Origin: Chrysemys picta bellii
Taxonomy: Eukaryota; Chordata; Testudines; Emydidae
Direction of reading: 5' to 3'
Length of the DNA: 64,000 nt
Assembly: GCF_011386835.1 (NCBI RefSeq)
Contig: NC_088805.1
Span: 18,596,836-18,660,835 of the forward strand
In this document: in pieces, positions 34,247 through 43,900 of the stretch
Layout: each line of letters begins with the position of its first letter
Numbering within the stretch: the first letter of the stretch is position 1
Made by a program: the position numbers and the translations under genes
The notes under the pieces: generated by a model
What the model saw: only the letters and a program-made list of their open reading frames with translations
What the model was told of the DNA's origin: nothing
Database searches by the model: none

Positions 34247-34543
34247 CAGGGCCGGCTCCAGGCACCAGGCAACCAAGCACATGCTTGGGGCGGCACCTGG
34301 TAAGGGGCGGCCAATCTTGGAGTGGCGGGGGGCGGCGCGGCGTGGCATTCCGCGGGGCGCTCCGGCGGCGCGGCGCTTGGCGGGGGGCGCTCCGGCGGCG
34401 CGGCATGCGGCGGGGGGGGCGGTGCGGGGCTCGGCGGGGGGGGGGGCTCCGGCGGTGCGGCGCTCGACGGAGGGGGGGGGGGCTCAGCGGGGCGGCGCTT
34501 TTTTTTGCTGCTTGGGGCAGCAAAAAAGTTAGAGCCGGCCCTG
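34247..34543. mobile_element. hAT-type MITE with GC-rich expansion and 8-bp target duplication
   Basis: Termini cagggccggctccag and ttagagccggccctg match those of the element at 24166. The direct repeat gatgggga lies at 34239-34246 and 34544-34551. Outer arms (cttggggcggcacc, ctgcttggggcagc) are preserved. The centre consists of imperfect reiterations of gcgctccggcggcgcggc with G runs of 7-13, able to form G-quadruplexes. Several long open frames on both strands here are products of base composition. Confidence 0.85.
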
Positions 34544-35003
34544 GATGGGGAGACTAAATTGCTCTCATTTACACAGCAGTCCTCAATGCTTCATAGCAGG
34601 AGATTGCATGGCTTCAATTTTCTGAGAATAGCAACAGCACGAATGGCAAATTTTAAGACTGAGAACCTTTTTGAATGCTTGTCACTTGTGTGTTTTTGTC
34701 CCAACGAAATTACAAGCCATGAAGGACTTTGAAAAGTTAAACCTCAACTTGGTTTGCGCCTCTTAAGAGAATGAAATAATATGTATAAATATAGCAGTTA
34801 ATTTGTAATGTTGTGTTTTAGTTTTAATGAAACCAGCTCTGACTTCCTGATATAGAAGCAATGTGTGTGTGTGTGTGAGAGGGGGGGGGGAGGCAGGGCT
34901 AGAGATGATAGGACAGGGGCAAGAGGGAAGCAACTCCAGAGAAGTAATTACTGAGAGCTGCTATTTAGGAGGTCTGCTGTTGTGAAGAGTTTACTGTCAG
35001 TCT

Positions 35004-35200
35004 GGGTATGTCTACACTTCCAGCGGGGTGTGTGTGTGAGAGATTCCCAACTCAAGGAGACATACTCAAGCTAGCTCTCATCAAGCTAGTGCACTAAAAA
35101 TAGAATATAGCCACAGCAGGAAGACGGCAGGAGAAGCTAGTTCCCTGAGGGTATGCCTGTCTGAGATCCTGTATCTGAGGCAGCTAGCCCCTAAGTTAGG
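35004..35200. mobile_element. hAT-like MITE fragment
   Basis: It starts gggtatgtctacacttccag and continues with gattcccaactcaaggagac, atactcaagctagctctcat, caagctagtgcactaaaaat and agaatatagccacagcagg. This matches the general plan of the palindromic MITEs with ggctatgtctacac ends. The right terminus is not clear. Confidence 0.45.
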
Positions 35201-37070
35201 GTTTTATCCTGCCTCCCATCACTGGTCTATCTGAGCGCTTTCCATGTAAAATTAATAGCAATAGTGAAGCCTCTAAGTGAAGTTTTTGGAACTTCCCAGT
35301 TTTGCGGGTAAAAACACTGGTTGGGTTAGGTTTTGTTGTTGTTTGGTTTGGTTTGTAGCAGGGATATTGGTAGAAGTTTAGTGATCAAAGGGAGTGACTG
35401 TTATAAGTGTCATTCTTATGGAGGAAACTTAAGGCCTTCTGATTCCCTGCTCCAAGAAACCACCAATAGCCCCCCTATATAAAAATACATTATATAGTTA
35501 ACAAGGTTAACAAAACTCGTATTTGATCTTTATAGTTTATAGCTGATCTGCTCAGAGGTTTGCTTGAAAATATAACATGGTATTAAAATTTCTCATTGCA
35601 GAAAATAAACCAAGACAGAATTTAATTCTTCTAAGAAATCAGTGTAGAGATCTGTTTAGATATGTTAAAGTTATGCATGTCCCATATCTAGGGCATCTTC
35701 TGTGTGGGTTATCAAATGCACTATCAGCCTCCGTGTTCAGTGGTTTCAAAGTTTAAAATGCACCTAAGTTTAAACAGTTGTGTACTTTAACAAAGTATTT
35801 AGATGTAACCTTATGCAAACACCCTTAAATTGTTATTGCATAACTTCCAGTCCAACAGTCCTACTTGGGTGTTTCTGCCATTCCCAAGGTATGTGTTCTG
35901 AGGAACAGTGGTAGGAAAAGAATATACCTGAATTCTGGGTATGCAGTATTGTGATATAGGACAAAGGATTGCATCAATATCAACATGTACATTGTTAATT
36001 TCCGTTTGGCTGTCCTATGCCAGAGCACACTAATACTGACAGAACTAAACAAGGATCCTGTTTCAAGGAAAAGAACTTGTACTAGGGCTCCGTTAATATT
36101 TATTAGATAATTGTGGAGCACAATTTGTTTTGGAAAGGAGCACACTGTTAATAAGCAACAGAGGAATGAGTGCTTGATAGCTGAACAGCTTGACAGGAAA
36201 CTAAGGGAGGTAGGTACTGGGCAGTTATTTGTGCAAGACAATTTATGTCCAACTCTACAAGTTTTTTGAATCACTTGGTTTATTTAAACCCACTTCCTTT
36301 GTAGCTCTTAAGCAACAAATCCACTCCACTGCAGTGTAAGCCAGCTCAAATCCATTGAGATCAACTGGTTGGTGCCTGCTTTTACACTGGGACTGAATTT
36401 AGCCCAGAGACACTCACATTAGGGCTTTGTTTTTGCAATGATCTCAGTGTGGGTAACCCCCTGCACCTAGGTGGAGTCTCATTGGCTTCAGTGGTGCTCA
36501 ATATGGGCACAGGGAGCTACCTGTGCAGAATCAAGGCCTATGTTTTTAATGTCCCGGGACAAATAACAATGCAACACAATTGAGGGCCAAATCCCATCAG
36601 CAATCCTACTGACTCAATGCAAGTCAAGTGCCCATTAGAATCTATTTGGTTTATTTTCCTTAATTGCCACTGTTTCATGATACTCTGGTCACTGTTCCTA
36701 ATGGCTTGTGCAGCATGCTTGGGGTGGGATATGCTGCCGCTGTGCATGTAAATACAGTTCATATTGCTTAAGGGTCTGAGAGATGCCACAAATGTCCTTC
36801 ATGTCAGGGAGGGGCGCAGCACAGGAGAGGGCTGGGGCCAGGGACCAGCTCTGAACTTGGGGCCAGCCATGTGGGAAGAGAAGCACAGAGCAATATAGGA
36901 CAATGGCTGTCTTTTCCTTCTATGTTTGTATAGCGCCTAGCACAGTGAGGTCCTGAACTATGACTGGGCTGTTGGGTGCGATTCCAATACAAACTCATAA
37001 TTGATAACATGGTCTGGGGACACCCTCCCCATCCCTCTTTCCATGCTTTCTTCAATCTTTTCCCTTCCAC
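35200..37070. other. Noncoding upstream of PGAM5, with palindromic repeat relics
   Basis: No gene seen. Palindromic relics lie at about 36330-36405 (agccagctcaaatccattga ... tgcttttacactggg) and 36440-36535 (ctcattggcttcagtggtgc). Confidence 0.4.
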
Positions 37071-37074
37071 TAGA

Positions 37075-37320
37075 CCTCTCCCTCCTTTTCCCTCTGATCC
37101 TCTTCCCCCTTTCTCTCCCTCCTTCCCCCTTCCCCTCTCCCTTTCTTCCCCTCATCCTCCTCCCCCCTTTCTCCCTCCTTCCCCTCCCCCTTTCTTCCCC
37201 TCATCCTCCTCTCCCTTTCTGCCTCCTTCCCCTCATCCTCCTCCCCCTTTCTCCCTCCTTCCCCTCCCCCTTTCTTCCCCTCATCCTCCTTTCCCTTTCC
37301 CCCCCCCCCCCATCCTCCCA
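37075..37320. repeat. Tandem polypyrimidine tract just upstream of the PGAM5 promoter
   Basis: About 245 bases are almost pure C and T on this strand, built from imperfect units of tttcttcccctcatcctcct and ccctttctccctccttcccc repeated at least four times and ending in a run of 12 C. Such purine/pyrimidine asymmetry can form triplex (H-DNA) structures. It ends about 155 bases before the PGAM5 start codon. Open frames on both strands encode only Pro/Ser/Leu or Glu/Arg/Gly repeats. Confidence 0.9.
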
Positions 37321-37990
37321 GGCCAGCGGGGAGTGCGCTGCGCGGAGGAAGCTTGTCCCGCGCCGCGCCCCGTCCAGGGCGGAGCTGCGAGGGGGGCGGG
37401 AAGGGCCGGCTCTCCTCCGCTCCCGCTAAGGCTCTGCCTGGCCGCGCGCGGGCTCCCCGGCTCTGCCTTGGCCATGTCATTCCGCCGGGCGCTGGCGCTG
37501 GCCGCCTGCGGGCTGGCCGGCGGCTCCGTGCTCTTCTCGGCCGTGGGCGTGGGCAAGCAGCCGGCCCATGGCGCCGGGGGCGACGCTGAGACCCGGTCGG
37601 CGGGAGCAGCCCCCGCCGCCGCCGGGTTGCTGCTGCTGCCGCCCCCCGCCTCCTGCCCCGCAGCGCCGGGCTGGGTGGAGCGACCTGCCGGCGGGGGCGG
37701 CTACTGGGACAGCAACTGGGACAGGTAGGAACGAGCCGCGTCTGCCCGCAGGTGGGGCCTGGGCCGAGGGTCCCCCCGCTGGCACCCAGCGAGCAGCCTC
37801 TAGGCTACGCCCGGGTTCCCCGTCACCGGGAGACATGGGCTCCGGGGGGCGTAGGGGTCCCTTAGTCCTCCCCGCTGGGGCACTTTGATTCTCCTTGTAG
37901 GGGATGCACATGGGGGAGCCCAGGGCCCCTCCCGCTCCCTGTAGGCGGGATTGGCCCAGGAGGGGCGCTACCTGGCCCTAAATGGGCTCT
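37320..37990 (+). promoter_or_regulatory. PGAM5: CpG-rich promoter and first exon region of PGAM5
   Basis: CpG-dense sequence (gcgctgcgcggaggaagctt, gcgccgcgccccgtccaggg) starts sharply after the polypyrimidine tract and runs into intron 1. No TATA box is seen. GC boxes (ggggcggg near 37394, ggggcggc near 37693) fit a housekeeping CpG-island promoter. The transcription start is not determinable but should lie in about 37320-37470. Confidence 0.65.
37474..37724 (+). CDS. PGAM5: PGAM5 exon 1 (coding part)
   Basis: Encodes residues 1-83 and two bases of codon 84: the mitochondrial anchor, a variable Ala/Gly/Pro/Leu-rich linker containing a Leu-Leu-Leu-Leu-Pro-Pro-Pro stretch, and the WDSNWD motif. 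The donor is acag|gtagga. The linker explains the extra length relative to the human protein. The open frame continues upstream to 36976, but that part is the polypyrimidine tract, not coding sequence. Confidence 0.92.
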
Positions 37991-40900
37991 TGTGGGGAGG
38001 GGAGGTGCGTGCCATGCCTCTAGTAGTTTTGTTAATGGGGAGAGACGGACGATGACAGGGAGTCAGGACTCTCCTGGGTTCCGTTCCCGGTCCAGCCACT
38101 GATGTGCTGCGGGCAAGTCACTTCATTTCTCTGTACTTTAGTTTCCTAGTCCGAAAAGAGGAGTATTTGCCCCCTTTTGTAAAGTGTTTTGGGAGTCTGG
38201 ATAAAAGCTGTTGTGGGAGCTGGCCTGCCTTTCCAAATGGCTTCATAGTTAAATTACATATGTACCCTGGAAATGCAGCCACCCCTGGAGTATAAGGGGT
38301 GCACATAAACAGCACATTACCTCTCCACCAGCACCACCACACCTAAAAGACTAACACTCAGAAAAATAGCACACAAAAGTCATAATTATATATGATAAAT
38401 CTTTCAACACTGCTATCTACACCCTCTATTTGATGATTCTCCTCCCTGATATAAATTCATTACAATAATGAAAGTGAGATTACTGAAGGCCCCTGTGAGA
38501 TGGAGGTAACTATAGGTCTACTTGGGGGCGTTTTAAGAGAACATGAGAGATAACCAACTTCACAACAGAGTGGGAGGAGAAATTAATAACTAATACCTAG
38601 ACTCTTTCATCCCAAAGAACGCCACAAACTATACAGAGGGGTCTGCTCAGCTGCCATTGAGGTATAACTTCTTCTGAGGTGGAATGTGGCAACAAATAGC
38701 TCTTAGCAACATTGAACTATGCAACAACTTAAAACAGGAAGTGAATTCAGGTTATTGAGATTTCAAGAGGAACTTGTAGGAGGGTAGAATTATCCAAACT
38801 GAAGTAAAGCTAAAATACTGAGGTTAATAATGTTAGGGAATAATTTGTGTGTTCATAGGGCCTAAATATTCTGTAGGAATACCTTCTGCATTTTTAATTT
38901 ATGCAATTCATAGTCTTCTCTGTGCTATATACATACACAAGTCATTTTTCCTTTTTGGCTCAGTAAGTGTATCCTGCTAATTCTTTGGAATAGGGAGACT
39001 GTGAAGTCCAAGTGTATGCAATATCAGAAATTGCAGTAATTAACCTGTTTAGATTATTCAATTTTTATGATGGTAACCATTTTGTTTAAAATTGTCTTAA
39101 TATCTTGTGTCCAAAAAAGCTTAGTTTGTATAGGGCTGAATCTATCAGAGTGCTTTTGTGGATAGCAAACTTCTGACTATGCAGATGTCAAACATACGGT
39201 TTGGTTAATCTCTGGAACTCCAAATCAGATTTAGATTTTTTTTTCTTTAATTCTAATAAACTTAATTTGCCTACACTCTCTATGGGACTGACTATATTCA
39301 GCTAATGACTAACCATCTGTATTGTTTATTATAATAAATACTTTGCAGTTAAAATGGGCAAATATAAGTATTAAGCTTTAGCTCATTGAGCTGCTGTCTG
39401 GTGGAATTATCTCCCCAGAGAGATTGGTATGCCAGACTCCAGTTTAATAACACTAAATCCAAACTAAAATCGTAGCAGGCTGTTTTGATTGTATAATGTT
39501 TTAGAATCAAAATATGAGGCATTATACAATCTAATGCGCCTAAAGATTGTGCTAGATAGATGTAATTTAAAAATCTCAAAGCAATAATGCATTTTAAAAT
39601 AATTTTTAGTTACTCTTAGGGGGCATGTTTCAAAGTAGCAGCCGTGTTAGTCTGTATCCGCAAAAAGAACAGGAGTACTTGTGGCACCTTAGAGACTAAC
39701 AAATTTATTTCAGCATAAGCTTTCGAGGGCTACAGCTCACTTCTTCAGTGTGTGTGTATGTATGTGGCCAAATGGCATATCTAACTATTTGTAGAATTCC
39801 TGTGCTGATGAATCTAAATAATTATTACCCATATTTACTTCTGTGTGCAACTGAAGTTTATTTCTAGTACTTCAGTCAACCTTGCTCCTTTCACTAGCAA
39901 TGTAACAACTGTAGCACACTGAAATCAAACTTAATATGCCCATTAATATGCCATCTCCCTGACATGGAGGCCTACTTGCAGTGGGGAGGGTAGATCAATT
40001 TATTCCCAATCCATTCTTGGTTGCTGTATTCAGACCTGCATCATAAGGGCCAGTTGTGAACTTTTTGTGATGAGGCCAGTTTACTATGAGGACCTTAGTT
40101 GACACCATACCAAATCACTTGACACGGACCACAAAGCAGCTACAGATGGTTACTCGGATTGCTAACTTGAATCTAGCCTATGTGAATAGTAACCAAAATT
40201 AGAGTACAATGGTGAGCTATGCTCCAAAAGCAAACCGTTTTAGAGAGCAACTAGACAATTGGGCAATTGTGGGACTTAAAATCTATTTCTAAATGGACAG
40301 GCCCTTGCAGAGGTTGTAATAACCACAAATCTATCCTTCCTCTCTGTAAGTTAAGATGCTGAACTCAGGAGATTCAGGTTCAGTTCCTAGATCTATCACA
40401 GACATCCTGGGTGACTTTGGGCAAGTAACTTATTGTCTGTTTTAGTTGCCCATCTGTAAAGTGAGTGTAACACTTCTTTATTCCACCCTTTTGCCACTTT
40501 TAATAACTAAAAAGATGAGTCACTTCCTGCTTCAAAGAGCTCACAATTTGTATGTACTATACTTCGCACAAGGGGGTTTCTGATCTCACTTGAATCCTTT
40601 AAGTGATACTAAAATAGTTGGGTTTTCAATTGATCTCTCTGTTCATAGAATCATAGAATCATAGATTATAGGACTGGAAGGGACCTCGAGAGGTCATCGA
40701 GTCCAGTCCCCTGCCCGCATGGCAGGACCAAATACTGTCTAGACCATCCCTGATAGACATTTATCTAACCTACTCTTAAATATCTCCAGAGACGGAGATT
40801 CCACAACCTCCCTAGGCAATTTGTTCCAGTGTTTAACCACCCTAACAGTTAGGAACTTTTTCCTAATGTCCAACCTAGACCTCCCTTGCTGCAGTTTAAA

Positions 40901-43900
40901 CCCATTGTTTCTGGTTCTATCCTTAGAGGCTAAGGTGAACAAGTTCTCTCCCTCCTCCTCATGACACCCTTTTAGATACCTGAAAACTGCTATCATGTCC
41001 CCTCTCAGTCTTCTCTTCTCCAAACTAAACAAACCCAGTTCTTTCAGCCTTCCTTCATAGGTCATGTTCTCAAGACCTTTAATCATTCTTGTTGCTCTTC
41101 TTTGGACCCTTTCCAATTTCTCCACATCTTTTTTAAAATGCGGCGCCCAGAACTGGACACAATACTCCAGCTGAGGCCTAACCAGAGCAGAGTAGAGCGG
41201 AAGAATGACTTCTCGTGTCTTGCTCACAACACACCTGCTAATGCATCCCAGAATCATGTTTGCTTTTTTTGCAACAGCATCACACTGTTGACTCATATTT
41301 AGCTTGTGGTCCACTATAACCCCTAGATCCCTTTCTGCCGTACTCCTTCCTAGACAGTCTTTTCCCATTCTGTATGTGTGAAATTTATTTTTCCTTCCTA
41401 AGTGGAGCACTTTGCATTTGTCTTTGTTAAACTTCATCCTGTTTAACTCAGACCATTTCTCCAATTTGTCCAGATCATTTTGAATTATGACCCTGTCCTC
41501 CAAAGTAGTTGCAATCCCTCCCAGTTTGGTATCATCCGCAAACTTAATAAGCGTACTTTCTATGCCAATATCTAAGTCGTTGATGAAGATATTGAACAGA
41601 GCCGGTCCCAAAACAGACCCCTGCGGAACCCCACTCGTTACGCCTTTCCAGCAGGATTGGGAACCATTAATAACAACTCTCTGAGTACGGTTATCCAGCC
41701 AGTTATGCACCCACCTTATAGTAGCCCCATCTAATTTGTATTTGCCTAGTTTATCGATAAGAATATCATGCGAGACCGTATCAAATGCCTTACTAAAGTC
41801 TAGGTATACCACATCCACCGCTTCACCCTTATCCACAAGGCTCGTTATTCTATCAAAGAAAGCTATCAGATTGGTTTGACATGATTTGTTCGTCACAAAT
41901 CCATGCTGGCTGTTCCCTATCACCTTACCACCTTCCAAGTGTTTGCAGATGATTTCCTTAATTACTTGCTCCATTATCTTCCCTGGCACAGAAGTTAAAC
42001 TAACTGGTCTGTAGTTACCTGGGTTGTTTTTATTTCCCTTTTTATAGATGGGCACTATATTTGCCCTTTTCCAGCCTGTTGCTAGAGCAGGGGAATGACT
42101 TATTGAAAACTACATGTTTTTGTGGCAATCTATATATGTGCAATCTAGATTATTTCTTGCAGTATAGTTGATACATCTAGCAGGGCAGACACCATTTAGT
42201 GGTGTGATGGATGACTAGCCAAGTTACATGTCATAAATTCACTTGAGCTGATCTTTATAGTACATTTTCATTGGTTGATATACTACTCAAAGTTCTCTAA
42301 CGTAGCCATGTGATAGGACGTTTTCATTAGCTTGTGATGATAGGGGGCTGGGCTCAGCAACCCTGCTTCTCATTTGCGGTTTGTTTTATGTTCCTAAAAG
42401 CTCATGCTTCAAGGTTTCAGCTGGCCACATGCAGGGGTCATGAAGGGATTTTCCCCCTCCCCATCTCCAGTCTATTCTGTTTTTTTTAATATCCTTCCTC
42501 TGAAGGATCAGGGATAGCCATGGCCAGAGATGAGACACTGGAAGGAGAAGGCCAGAGCTCTTAGGTGGCAATGAGCATTATCTCTCTCAGGTGCTTGGCT
42601 GGCTGTTTTTTTTTTTTTTTCTCATGTGCTCAGAGTTTAATTGATTTCTCTATGTGAGGTCAGGAAGGTATTTCCCTCAGGTCAGGTTGGCAGTGACCTT
42701 GTTTTTGGCTTCCTCTGCAGTGTGTGGGTGCAGGTTACTTGCCAGGATTATCTGGGAGTATCTCAATCATTTCCCTACCATTGAGTGGGCTTTAGGCACT
42801 GGTGCACCTTGGTCCTGCCTATCTATGCTTGTGGCACATAATAGTCTAGTTTCCTGTTGGCTGGAGTACTTTGGTCTAACTTCAATTGTTGAGTTTAGTG
42901 CTGGGTGGCAGTGGCCTGTGATATACAAGAGGTCAGACTAGATGTTAATCTGTGACTCTAACTGGTAGTGCAGCCTTTTACTATAGCTGTCCAAAAAGTG
43001 TATTCATGAAATTAATTACAGGCAGAGCTGGCCGTAACCTATAGTTAAGGTTGCTAAATATACCCGCACATAACACACAATTGGTCAGTGCCTCTTGGAA
43101 AAGTTTATATTTGCAAATTTGATTGCTCATTATCACATGCATGAGTTAGGAGGTCTACTGTGGGGAATAGCAGAAACGTAATTACTACTTTTTTTGAAGC
43201 TAGATACTGCAGACTATGTAAGAACTAATGCAAATGAACTCCAATAAGCTTTTATGTGAAAGTTGAAAACACTCTTTCGCATTAAGCATGGACTATTACT
43301 TTTGGTTTAAATCTGGTTCTCTGAGAACTAAAGTGTCTAATTAAAATAAGACTGGCCTTATCTCTACTCTGTATAAAACATTACTTTTGTTACCTGAGAG
43401 AGCTGCTATTTAATGGAAAATGAGAACTAGAAATCTGTGGGAAAAATCTTATTTCAGAATTGTCATGCTTCAAATTGTTTCGAGTAGTTTTGATTCAGCT
43501 TCTTAAAGGCAGTGCTTTAAGGCAGTATGTGACTTGAAATCTTAGTGAGGACTGGAAATCTTTCTTTGAGTCTCCTAAGAATAACTTATTAATAAGTAAA
43601 TCATCAGGAGTTTTCCTCTTTAAAGATGCAACATGCAAGAGTAGTGAGAATAGCTAATTGGTCTCAATGATATCCAGGTTGGATTTGATTTAAATCATGA
43701 TTTAAATCACTAGTCAGGAAGACTCGATTTAATCATGGATTTCTACATAAAAGTGCATTCTTGTTGGTTGTTATAACCTTAATACATATTCTTCACAACT
43801 CAGAGGTAGGTTTCGTTTTTAGAAGGTACACACTATACATTTTTAAAGTGATTTATTTTGAAAACTTTTCAGATTAGTTTTACAGCTATATCAGAAAATG

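Noticed and set aside
34149..34732. Overlapping Gly/Arg/Ala-rich frames of 105-136 codons on both strands
   Set aside because: They coincide with the GC-rich core of a hAT MITE and have no stop codons merely because of base composition.
36976..37473. In-frame extension of PGAM5 upstream to 36976
   Set aside because: It runs through the polypyrimidine tract and encodes only Pro/Ser/Leu. The Met at 37474 starts the conserved anchor sequence and has a suitable context.
37070..37911. Several long minus-strand and alternative-frame ORFs in the CpG island
   Set aside because: Products of high GC content and of the polypurine strand; low complexity, opposite PGAM5 exon 1, no conserved motif.
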